Below the pieces are notes generated by a model. The model saw only the letters and a list, made by a program, of their open reading frames with translations. It was not told the origin of the DNA and searched no databases. Positions 27,438 to 35,361 of a DNA stretch of 64,000 nucleotides are shown in pieces. The position numbers and the translations under genes are program-made. The stretch's first letter is position 1. Every line of letters starts with the position of its first letter. Origin of the DNA: Enhydrobacter aerosaccus (GTDB taxonomy: Bacteria > Pseudomonadota > Alphaproteobacteria > Reyranellales > Reyranellaceae); contig NZ_FUWJ01000001.1 of assembly GCF_900167455.1 (NCBI RefSeq), positions 1,798,001 to 1,862,000 on the forward strand, read 5' to 3'.

Positions 27438-27938
27438 ATGGATCGCAGACACCTCCTGGCTGGTTTTTCCCTGGCCGGGCTCGCCGCCCAGGCCTTGAGC
27501 TCTCCCGCGGCCAATGCCCAGGAACCGTCAGCGGGGCGGCAACTCATCGACAAGTTCGCGGCGACGTTATCGGCGCACGATATCGAGGCCTTCGCCGCGC
27601 TTTTCGCGGACAGCTACGTCAACCACCAGGTCAGCGCCGCGGCGCCGGTGCCCACGAGCATCCCGCCAAAGAAGGCCAGCGTCGGCTTCTTCGCCGCTCG
27701 CCTGAAGGGCCTGCCCGACCTCAGGGTGACGGTCGAGGTCGAGCTGGCCACCAACGACATGGCCGCCGCCAGCTTCCTCTATGAAGGAACGCACACCGCG
27801 ACCTATCTCGGCGTGCCCGCGACCGGCCGGCGCCTGCGCTTCACGTCCTGCGACATCTTCCGGATCGCCGACGGCAAGTTCACCGAACATTGGGGCATGG
27901 GCGACATCGCCGGGGTGATGGCTCAACTGAAGGGTTAG
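27438..27938 (+). CDS. Exported SnoaL-like polyketide cyclase/ester cyclase family protein
   Basis: A 166-residue protein. The N-terminus MDRRHLLAGFSLAGLAAQALSSPAANAQ is a signal peptide with an RR pair resembling a Tat motif. The rest is a SnoaL fold: FAATLSAHDIEAFAALFADSYVNHQ, FFAARLKGLPDLRVTVEVELATND, YLGVPATGRRLRFTSCDIFRIADGKFTEHWGMGD. The ATG at 27438 is preceded by GAAGGAA. Function in the periplasm is unknown; these proteins are often annotated as ester cyclases. Confidence 0.85.
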   Translation: MDRRHLLAGFSLAGLAAQALSSPAANAQEPSAGRQLIDKFAATLSAHDIEAFAALFADSYVNHQVSAAAPVPTSIPPKKASVGFFAARLKGLPDLRVTVEVELATNDMAAASFLYEGTHTATYLGVPATGRRLRFTSCDIFRIADGKFTEHWGMGDIAGVMAQLKG

Positions 27939-28079
27939 GCATTCAGGGGTGTTGCTGGAGGCCGTCACCCATCATATCGCCACTCCTCCTGCTCCGGAGG
28001 TTCTTCGACCATGCTTCGCCTCGTTCGAGCAAGCGGACGAGCTTGCCTTCATTTGGGCATGAGCGTCGGAGTGCCAACA

Positions 28080-29579
28080 CTATACGAAGTATCGAAAGGA
28101 GGTTTCCTCGGGATCCTGCTCGCCATATTCGTTAAGAATGCCACCGACGCGTCGCGCGAACGAAAGCGTTACCGGCCACTTCCCACGAATATCCGCCGTG
28201 TTCCAGTTCATGCGCGTCAGATTGAAGATGTCGGTTGCGGCAGCCAAGGAATCCTCAGGGCCGATCGCGCGCACTTCGAACGGCTGCGGAATATGCGGAC
28301 CGGGATAGGTCTCGATCTCAGAGATATAGCCTGATGTATAAAGGAATGTTCGCGTCCCGTTTACCGTGCAGATCGTTCCCACCTTGGGGGGATACATTCC
28401 GAAGCGCACAAGCCGAAACGCACTCGGCACCATTGTGACGAGGCTCAGGATCGGAATATCGCCAAGCGCCGCACGAAACCCCCTGATTTCAGCGGCGTCG
28501 AACTGGCTGGTCTTATGAATGACCAGACGCAGCGGCGAACGACCAGTTCTTGACGCATACTCGGCGATGATCCGCTCCCCGAGGTCAAAGGCCTGATCTT
28601 CTGAAAGATGGACGTTCAGCCGCTGGTCCGCCTCCGCGGGTACACCCGTACCGCGGATCGCGAAGCCCTCGCCTTCGCTCGAAAAGGCTTGGGCAAGGCT
28701 CGATTGCACGACATGTCGCTGCTTCGTGCGATGATGGTGAAAGCTGATGCCAACGAAGCAGGCTTCAGGGCCAGGAGGATTCAAACGCCAAGGAACGCCG
28801 CCCGCCTTGTAATAAAGGCCGACCGAGAAGTTCCAAGCGCGCGTGGCTGGATCCTCGGTCTTTGGGCCATCCTCTAGCAATCGGGGCGTAACGATCTGGA
28901 TCGGAAGCCGTGCGGCCAGAGCTTTGGCTTTGAGCGCATGTCGCAAATCCCGCTTAAGGAAGTCGTCTTCGCTCTCCTCAACTTCATCAAGTAGGTCGAA
29001 GAAGTCGGTCTGACGGCTAGCTCGCGCTTTTCGGATCGCTTTAGCACGCTCGCGTTCCGCCGCCGTATTCTGACGCTCGACGGTCTTGCACTTGTCGAGC
29101 ACATTCTGTGGCAGGCAGACTAAGACTACATCGGGTCGGTTCACATCCCGCCCCGCCAGCCTTCGAAGAGCAGCATCGTAGAGATCTACGATCGTCTGAA
29201 ACCGCTGGAATGCGTCAGTTCCCGCAAGGGCATTCGCAATTGGATCGGCCACAGCGTTATCCAAAGCGACGGTGAGATGGTCGGAGAAGACAAGTTTCTT
29301 TCGAAAGACCTCCGAAAAACCCGGGAACGGACGCCGTAGCGACGTGGGCGGGCCGAACGATGGAATTCCAGTCGAGCATCGGGTCAACCACTTGTGCGCG
29401 CCGTCGACGATGTTCGCGGGACCAATCGCGCCCACATAAATCGAGTCTTTCCGAGCCGATCCGAATCGCAGATCGAAAGGGCCAGCGCTATCGAGGCCGG
29501 ACTTGGGATCTGAAGTCGATGCTGCGCCACCGAATTGCAGAGGCGGCGGCCGAAGCTCGAAGAGCGAGAGGTCAGTCAT
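28080..29579 (-). CDS. Short prokaryotic Argonaute (MID-PIWI)
   Basis: A 499-residue protein of the size of short pAgos, which lack N and PAZ domains. The PIWI part shows the family blocks GLYYKAGGVPWRL at 254-266, VGISFHHHRTKQRH at 276-289 and RLVIHKTSQFDAAEIRGF at 351-368, and ends with an aromatic C-terminus (FRYFV). The first catalytic Asp of active Argonautes is replaced by Ser in VGISF, so it should be slicing-inactive, as known for short pAgos. The start overlaps the SIR2-APAZ stop by 8 bases. In known systems such a pair senses nucleic acid with a guide and activates the partner's NAD-degrading SIR2 domain. Confidence 0.9.
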   Translation of the reverse strand: MTDLSLFELRPPPLQFGGAASTSDPKSGLDSAGPFDLRFGSARKDSIYVGAIGPANIVDGAHKWLTRCSTGIPSFGPPTSLRRPFPGFSEVFRKKLVFSDHLTVALDNAVADPIANALAGTDAFQRFQTIVDLYDAALRRLAGRDVNRPDVVLVCLPQNVLDKCKTVERQNTAAERERAKAIRKARASRQTDFFDLLDEVEESEDDFLKRDLRHALKAKALAARLPIQIVTPRLLEDGPKTEDPATRAWNFSVGLYYKAGGVPWRLNPPGPEACFVGISFHHHRTKQRHVVQSSLAQAFSSEGEGFAIRGTGVPAEADQRLNVHLSEDQAFDLGERIIAEYASRTGRSPLRLVIHKTSQFDAAEIRGFRAALGDIPILSLVTMVPSAFRLVRFGMYPPKVGTICTVNGTRTFLYTSGYISEIETYPGPHIPQPFEVRAIGPEDSLAAATDIFNLTRMNWNTADIRGKWPVTLSFARRVGGILNEYGEQDPEETSFRYFV

Positions 29580-32352
29580 CGTCGCGTGCCGAGTCAGAAG
29601 GACTTACCGCGTCCAACGCCGACAAATCATCCAGCTCGACCATGTCCGCCATCGCGGCAAGCTCCTCGTCCAACTCGTCGAGCTCGTCCTTGGAATCGGC
29701 GTCTATGCTTGCCAGCCCGTCTAACGCACTGGAGTTCAGCGATGCACCGGGAAGTTGATTACTAATCAGGATGTTGGGGGCGAAGAATGATAGTTCATCC
29801 CTGACATCTGGCTTAAGCGAGAATATCCCCTCAGCTTGGTCCGCCAACATCGCCTGCCAGAAGGCAAGATCATTGTGGACGCTTGAATTGAAGTCCTTCG
29901 CCGCCCGCCGCGTCGACAGGCTGTTGATGAGTTCGTTGCCGATTAATCGGCCGAAGCCATTTCGCGTGAAGGCATAGCCTGGAGAAAGAACGATGCACCA
30001 CTCGGCACCATAGGGAGCAACCGCGATCGAGAGTGCCTTGTGCTCGTAGTAGGCGATCTCCCCGGTATTACGCTTGGTTCTCGCTTTAACGACCGTTCTA
30101 GTCGCGCGCTTGTAGCGGGCCTTGTAGGTGATCCGGCGTTCATGCCCCTCGTCGAAGCGAGGGAAATGCGCACGCTTACGCTTGAAATCGATCTGCATGC
30201 CAAGTGCACGGCAATGCCCAAGCACGGCATCCCCCAGGAGTTTAATCAATATATTTTCGCCGTTGGGAAGCGCGATAAGTTCGTCGGGCGTGGCGGTCTC
30301 GACGTCTCCCGCATCGAATGGAGTTACCAACGAGTCAGCGATTCCTTCAAGGTCGTAGAGGGTAAAGAATCGACCGTCCTGAACATGGCCAGGCGGCACC
30401 GGCAAATCGCCGGCCGATCGAAAAAGACCGCCTGTATAGGTCGCAGTCGTACCGGCGTGCCAAATCCGATCGGGCATTGTGTGGATCGGCAGAAGGTTTG
30501 TCGTGAAGCGTGCAACGTGCGATTCATCTGCGATGGCCGTGTTCGTGATGTCGTCAACGGCCTCCGGGCGTGCGTGAATCTCGACCTTAAACGCCTTGTT
30601 TCCATCTTCCGGCCCGAAGTCTACGTCGCCATTATTGTTGATCGTTTCTTTCCACATGTCGGACAAACCTGACCCGGTATGGTCCATCTGGCCGCCTCCG
30701 TAGAAGAGATCGGATATCACCGGATTTCGGTAGCCCTTAATACTCCGCCGGCCGCTCTTGATGAGAGCCTGAAGCTCCTGGTCGTAGATTTGGGCTACCA
30801 CCGGATCCACTAGCCCGCCCAGGCTACGCGTGATGATCCGCTCCGGGGTGACATCGACCTCGACTGGACCTGTGGAGGTATAATCGCGGTGCACAAGCGC
30901 GTTCACGATCATCTCCTTAAGAGCAAGAGGACTATAGGACCGGACTTGCCGCGATACCTCCTGCTTCAGGCGAAACTGACGATTGACGCGCGAGAGAAGC
31001 TCGGTGAGTTGGTCGAGTTGCGACCAGAGATTGCCGCGGATCTCGACCTCGACAAATGAGCCCTCATCATCAGTGCCACGGGCAAGATCAACATCGTCCC
31101 CGAGACATTGGCGCAACCACGGTTCTGGTCCCCTCGCCCGAAAGTGCACGAAGGCGCTTGGCATCAAAGTGGACGGGTCGTTGGCAAACAGCAGCCAGCC
31201 GGCGACACTGGGAGTGGTCGCGTCGTCGCCAGTGATCAGCAGGTTGAAGGTACTTGCGATCCGGAGCGTCCACTCTTCTTGATAAGAATCCGGCGCCCAA
31301 TTGTTGAGAACCGTCGCATATTCCCGCAAACGGGTGAAAAGCAGTACGCGATCGATGCCATCAAGCGCGCCGCCAGCGAGGGCCGTCATGTCGAACGGCA
31401 GTTCGGGTGCCCGATAACCATGGCTTCGTCGGGTCGGCTGCGCGCCTTCGGCAATCAGCCGACTGTACAATTCAATCTCGAAGAGATTGTCAAAGCCCGA
31501 AATTGGAACCTTGGTAAAGTTGCCGCCGATCGCCCTCGCAAGATCTGCTACCATCGGAGGCATCGGCGCATCGATCTCGCGATCCAGCACGCACCAGTAT
31601 ATCCCGTGATGGAAATTATTCGTATAATTGATATTGTCGAGGAACAGGCCTCGCATCACTGACGGCTCGCCGCCACGATAGCCAACAACGATGATCGGAT
31701 GATCGCGTAGTAGTGGCCGAACACGTTCGACAATCTCACTATCCATGCTCTGAACATCGACAGCAAGATTCTTGTCTGTCAGATGCTCGACAGAGCCATG
31801 AAGATAGACAAGTTGCGGATTTTCAGGCGCAGAGGAAAAGCGGACTAAGTCTGACGGCGTCTTAATCACAACCAGATGATGCGGACGCGTGACCAGCACT
31901 CGGGCATTCTGGACGCATTCGTCAAAATTTGTCGTGAGAACTGTGCTAATCCAACCTTGGTGCAGGATATTCGCGAGGGCTTTATATCCCCGGTTCGGGT
32001 GCACCGGCGGATGGATCATGTCCTCGAAAAAGACGCGCCTGTCATTCGCGACATTTAGCAGATTCTTAACCGCATCCGGATACACTTCCGCAAGATGGAC
32101 ATCGGCCGAAAACCAGGGCTGCCCGGTTAGCCATGGCCAGTAGTCGGCGCGACGTACGCTCGGATCGTTGGGCAGGCGATCATTGTCGAGGCACCACCGC
32201 CACTTGGCGATCCTCTCGACCGCCTCTCCGGCAGCTGGAATACCCGACGATACCGACGCGCCGGCACCGACTAAAAGTATCGGGTCAGGCTGCCCCCGCA
32301 GTAAAGAGCGAAGCCTCCCAGGCACCGCACGCTGAATTTCCAATGGGTTCAA
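29572..32352 (-). CDS. SIR2 - HATPase_c_4-like - APAZ partner of the short Argonaute
   Basis: About 926 residues from a TTG at 32352; the frame is open to 32754 and an ATG at 32505 is an alternative start. Domain order, counted from 32352: SIR2-type NADase at about 25-300 (LLVGAGASVSSG near 29, TTNFDE near 141, YLHGS near 184, IIVVGYRGGEPSV near 220). A RecG/Schlafen-associated HATPase_c_4-like module follows at about 470-570 (SPLALKEMIVNALVHRDY, ITRSLGGLVDP, RNPVISDLFYGGGQMDHTGSGL). The C-terminal third is APAZ-like and directly coupled to the pAgo gene, with an acidic tail. The central module makes it much longer than ordinary SIR2-APAZ proteins. NAD depletion on invader sensing is the expected role. 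Confidence 0.8.
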   Translation of the reverse strand: MNPLEIQRAVPGRLRSLLRGQPDPILLVGAGASVSSGIPAAGEAVERIAKWRWCLDNDRLPNDPSVRRADYWPWLTGQPWFSADVHLAEVYPDAVKNLLNVANDRRVFFEDMIHPPVHPNRGYKALANILHQGWISTVLTTNFDECVQNARVLVTRPHHLVVIKTPSDLVRFSSAPENPQLVYLHGSVEHLTDKNLAVDVQSMDSEIVERVRPLLRDHPIIVVGYRGGEPSVMRGLFLDNINYTNNFHHGIYWCVLDREIDAPMPPMVADLARAIGGNFTKVPISGFDNLFEIELYSRLIAEGAQPTRRSHGYRAPELPFDMTALAGGALDGIDRVLLFTRLREYATVLNNWAPDSYQEEWTLRIASTFNLLITGDDATTPSVAGWLLFANDPSTLMPSAFVHFRARGPEPWLRQCLGDDVDLARGTDDEGSFVEVEIRGNLWSQLDQLTELLSRVNRQFRLKQEVSRQVRSYSPLALKEMIVNALVHRDYTSTGPVEVDVTPERIITRSLGGLVDPVVAQIYDQELQALIKSGRRSIKGYRNPVISDLFYGGGQMDHTGSGLSDMWKETINNNGDVDFGPEDGNKAFKVEIHARPEAVDDITNTAIADESHVARFTTNLLPIHTMPDRIWHAGTTATYTGGLFRSAGDLPVPPGHVQDGRFFTLYDLEGIADSLVTPFDAGDVETATPDELIALPNGENILIKLLGDAVLGHCRALGMQIDFKRKRAHFPRFDEGHERRITYKARYKRATRTVVKARTKRNTGEIAYYEHKALSIAVAPYGAEWCIVLSPGYAFTRNGFGRLIGNELINSLSTRRAAKDFNSSVHNDLAFWQAMLADQAEGIFSLKPDVRDELSFFAPNILISNQLPGASLNSSALDGLASIDADSKDELDELDEELAAMADMVELDDLSALDAVSPSDSARDDD

Positions 32353-32503
32353 GGCAAGCGCCTGCCTATGGTTGCCACGGCAAGATGCTCCATTACGAGC
32401 AGATGTGAACAAATAAGGAACATATATCCGCGTGACTACGCAGTCAAGCGGATGCCCTTCCACACCCGTCTCTCCATTGCGATGGCTATCTACAGGACTG
32501 ACC

Positions 32504-33931
32504 ATGACATCCGAACAAGAGAAACTCTGCCGCAGAGCCCTCGATGGGATGAAGACGATTTGCTTACCTGGCCCATTTCCTCTTGGCGCCGACGATCTCG
32601 GCACCATTCTCGAAGAAAACGACATCCGTAACGCATCTATCAATCTGCGCGAGCGAACAGTGACTGGCTTCTCGGCGGGCGGCATTGACGCAATCGTTAC
32701 CCTCGCGAAAACGTTTCGCCCAAGCCGGAGTGAGATTAGCCGTCGAGCGAGCAACGCAACCTTGGCGAAGCTGCTTTTCGACTACATCATAGGCCACTGG
32801 ACACACCGCGTATCTACGTCGCTCACTCAGCCTGATCTCGACCAACTTCAAACAGTAGTCGACGATTGGTTCGCGTCATTGACCGAAGTGCGCGAGCATG
32901 TCGTGCCGTGTATCTTGTTCCCTCATGCCGTCCCGAAATTCACGATAGGGCCGGTGACCTTCCGTCATATATCTGAGCCGCCGACAAACGAGGTCGGGGG
33001 TGCGCAGGGCGCTTTCCAGCCAGAGAATGGAGATTTCCGCTTCTCTTCTCTCATGGAATTCGCGACCAACAGGAATGCACCGTGGATGGCCTTCGTGAAG
33101 GTTACGGGCCGCCCGACTGCGGAATCTATTCACGCCGCTGATACTGCAACGGACGTTGCCCTAGCAGTGGTTCAGCTAGTTTCCCCCGGACAGGACATGC
33201 GAGGAATCGCGCGAGCATCTGCGCGAACTGCCCCCTTAGGGAGAGTGGATGCGTCTTGGGCCGAGAATGGTGGCTTCAGTGAACAATTGCGGAACCAAAT
33301 TCCCGCTCTCGCACGGCCTCAGAAACTCATCGTGGATCACATCAAGGAAGTTGAACCGGTGCTCCGTTCCATGGGTCAACGACTAACCGCGTTTCTAGAC
33401 GCATCGAGTTCGGTTCCCGATCTAGACGAGGCATGGTGCAACGCGGCCTATTGGTATCACGAAGCGCTCGCAGAAACCCTCGACACGGTCGCCGTTGCAA
33501 AGTTAGAGACCGCAATCGAAGTTCTCTTCCGTGCAGAAAATATGAGCGGCAGCAAGCGCCGCCTGCACGAGAGCTTCGATGTGTTCTTCAGTCTAGGCAG
33601 TTCGGATCCCATCGTCGAGAATGGCAAAGTGACTGTCCAACAATTCGTGGAGGCTATCACAACGGCTCGTTCGCGCGTGCTTCATGGCACTTGGCCGACA
33701 CTCGGATTCGACCTTCCCGCCAACAAGAGCAACCAAACCATTAGCTATGGCGATGTCGAATTGCTCACTCGCTTTTTGCTGATCAGCTTTTCCGCTCATC
33801 TAGACGCATACATTAAGACCGGCAATCCTACCGATACGACCGATGCCTTCTTTGCGTGGATCAAAGCGGAGCGTGCGGCGGAAGCGGCAAAGGCGGCCGC
33901 AGCACCCCCTACCAATGAGGGCAGAGATTAG
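32504..33931 (+). CDS. HEPN-like (ApeA-type?) protein divergent from the Argonaute operon
   Basis: A 475-residue protein with no signal peptide. The C-terminal half reads VAVAKLETAIEVLFRAENMSGSKRRLHESFDVFF, then TARSRVLHGTW. The latter fits the R-x4-H motif of HEPN ribonucleases (Arg389 and His394 from this start), and the layout recalls ApeA-type HEPN defence proteins. The N-terminal 330 residues are unfamiliar. The ATG at 32504 was chosen; 24 more codons are open upstream. It is transcribed away from the pAgo partner gene, with start regions overlapping or adjacent, so both may share control. It may be an independent abortive-infection protein or a third component. Confidence 0.7.
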   Translation: MTSEQEKLCRRALDGMKTICLPGPFPLGADDLGTILEENDIRNASINLRERTVTGFSAGGIDAIVTLAKTFRPSRSEISRRASNATLAKLLFDYIIGHWTHRVSTSLTQPDLDQLQTVVDDWFASLTEVREHVVPCILFPHAVPKFTIGPVTFRHISEPPTNEVGGAQGAFQPENGDFRFSSLMEFATNRNAPWMAFVKVTGRPTAESIHAADTATDVALAVVQLVSPGQDMRGIARASARTAPLGRVDASWAENGGFSEQLRNQIPALARPQKLIVDHIKEVEPVLRSMGQRLTAFLDASSSVPDLDEAWCNAAYWYHEALAETLDTVAVAKLETAIEVLFRAENMSGSKRRLHESFDVFFSLGSSDPIVENGKVTVQQFVEAITTARSRVLHGTWPTLGFDLPANKSNQTISYGDVELLTRFLLISFSAHLDAYIKTGNPTDTTDAFFAWIKAERAAEAAKAAAAPPTNEGRD

Positions 33932-33980
33932 ACCTCACTCCCACTCGATTATTCTGAGCCAGGGTAACGTATTGGATTTT
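33932..33980. other. Short spacer after the HEPN-like gene
   Basis: Only 49 bases separate the HEPN-like stop from the start of the 200-base repeat; no gene or hairpin is seen. The whole 33932-34483 gap holds this spacer, repeat copy A and the hydrolase remnant. Confidence 0.5.
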
Positions 33981-34184
33981 AAGCGCAAATTTTTTCTGAG
34001 CGCGACGAAGAACCGTCTCCCCGATCCGTCAGAAATTCGCGCTTTTGATTTCAAACAGGAATTTCGACGATCCGTGATGTGGATGGCTTCAGCGACTATC
34101 GGCATCGATCGGTCGATTTTCCTCTGCCCGACCGCCAACCAAACGGTAGCTGCGGTTTCCAAAAAGACCGTCACCATGCTTTGA
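33981..34184. repeat. Dispersed repeat of about 200 bases, copy A
   Basis: This segment aligns with 46613-46810 in the same orientation. Shared blocks are AGCGCAA(A)TTTTTT at the left, TTCAGCGACTATCG near the middle followed by GGTCGATT, and ACCGTCA-N3-GCTTT at the right. Translated on the minus strand both give a related peptide (TVFL..., then R-I/K-I-D-R/Q-S-x-x-I-V-A-E). It may be a remnant of a mobile element end or of a duplicated gene. Confidence 0.6.
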
Positions 34185-34194
34185 CTCAGGGCTA

Positions 34195-34475
34195 GCAGCG
34201 CCCGCACAGCTTCGTCGTACCAGGCGTCTGGCTGACGATCGTCATCGCCGCCCACCAGACCTGGAGTGGAACGAGTAAATTCTTCAAACCATCGGGCTGA
34301 AAACAAGGCCAAACGCAGGAGCGGCGACGACAACCGCCTTGATGCGATGATCGGGGATCTAGGCTCCAGCAGGAACATCAGCGCCGAGATGCGGATCAAC
34401 ACCAGCCTGCTTCAGAGCCTGGGAGAGATTACGATCTGGGTGGGCCTCGCAATATGGGGCGGGACGGTGCGTCGC
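34195..34475 (-). pseudogene. Decayed copy of an alpha/beta hydrolase gene
   Basis: The DNA is clearly related to the part of the hydrolase gene at about 15490-15770. It shares the stretch coding DAWYDEAVR, then the CTTCAAACCATCGGGCTG-like block, GCGGCGACGACAA, AACATCAGCGCCGAGATGCGGATC and CTGCTTCAGAGCCTGGGAGAGAT. Frameshifts and stop codons (for example after CTGG at about 34300) prevent a full product, and both the signal-peptide and C-terminal regions are missing. It lies directly beside repeat copy A and before marC. Confidence 0.75.
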
Positions 34476-34483
34476 ACGTATGT

Positions 34484-35116
34484 TCATCCTCGTAGGAATG
34501 GCGCCTCGCCGAGGCCATCAAACACGAACTGAACGGCGAGTCCGGCAAGCAGTATGCCCGACACGCGGCTGACCACGTCGGCGCCGGTCCTGCCGAGGAT
34601 GGCGACCAAACGTTCGGCCGCCCGCATCGCGACAAAGGTTAGGAGAAGGCATGCCAACACCATGGCGATGACGCCTACCCCTTCGATCCATCCCGCGGTG
34701 CGCCCCATAACCAGCACCGCGGCCGACAGGCTGCCCGGTCCGGCGATCAGCGGAAAGGCGAGTGGGAAGACAGCAATGTCGCCGGGTTGCTCGGCATCAC
34801 GCTTTTCGCTTTCGTTGATCGACGAAAGACCAGGGCTCGAAAAGGTGAGGGTAAGCGCCTGCAGGAACAGCAACAGGCCACCGGCTACGCGAAAGGCCGG
34901 GAGCGAAATATGGAGCACCGACAGGATCAGTGATCCCGCGATTGCGAAGATCAGCAACACCAACCCAGCGATCACGACCGAGCGCAACGCCAGGCTGCGA
35001 CGCTCGTTGCGATGGATGCCGGCGGTCAAACTCGCGAAAACCACGGCCGTCTCGACCGAACCGATCGTAACAAGAAGGGTCACGAAGCTCGACGGGATGC
35101 TCGGTGCGATGTGCAT
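34484..35116 (-). CDS. MarC-family integral membrane protein
   Basis: A 210-residue protein with six hydrophobic segments and the MarC/UPF0056 features: SSFVTLLVTIGSVETAVVFASLTAG at the start, FRVAGGLLLFLQALTLTFS, then VFPLAFPLIAGPGSLSAAVLVMGRTAG and SRVSGILLAGLAVQFVFDGL at the end. The SLTAG and PLIAGPG motifs are typical. The inner-membrane function of this family is unsettled despite its name. It lies next to the hydrolase remnant and upstream of nothing obvious, so it is probably monocistronic. Confidence 0.9.
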   Translation of the reverse strand: MHIAPSIPSSFVTLLVTIGSVETAVVFASLTAGIHRNERRSLALRSVVIAGLVLLIFAIAGSLILSVLHISLPAFRVAGGLLLFLQALTLTFSSPGLSSINESEKRDAEQPGDIAVFPLAFPLIAGPGSLSAAVLVMGRTAGWIEGVGVIAMVLACLLLTFVAMRAAERLVAILGRTGADVVSRVSGILLAGLAVQFVFDGLGEAPFLRG

Positions 35117-35361
35117 GACGGATATCGGATCAGGTCGTCAGCATTTACGCGTAATAGCCAGCTTTTCGGGCAAGAGCCCACGGGACGAAAGCGATCCTGC
35201 TCGGCTTTGTCGCTTCGAAGCTGGGCGGCTTGTTCGAAAGAATGCCGTCGAGCGGAGTCAAATGCCCGGCGGCGCTGGGGCTCCGGAGCTCATCGCCGCT
35301 GCGCCGGGTTGTCGCCAAATCTCCGATGAAACCGTAAGAGTTCCATACCTGCGCCAGAAGC
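35117..35361. other. Intergenic region after the debranching-enzyme gene
   Basis: A 245-base gap holding the marC promoter region and the downstream end of the debranching-type enzyme gene. No convincing gene, strong hairpin or repeat is seen in it. Confidence 0.4.

Noticed and set aside
28081..28092. TATACGAAGTAT resembling a loxP arm
   Set aside because: It is the 3' end of the Argonaute coding sequence (codons for YFV and the stop) and has no second arm or spacer.
33935..34402. Minus-strand frame of 155 codons after the HEPN-like gene
   Set aside because: It is a chance joining of the decayed hydrolase fragment and repeat copy A, not an intact gene.
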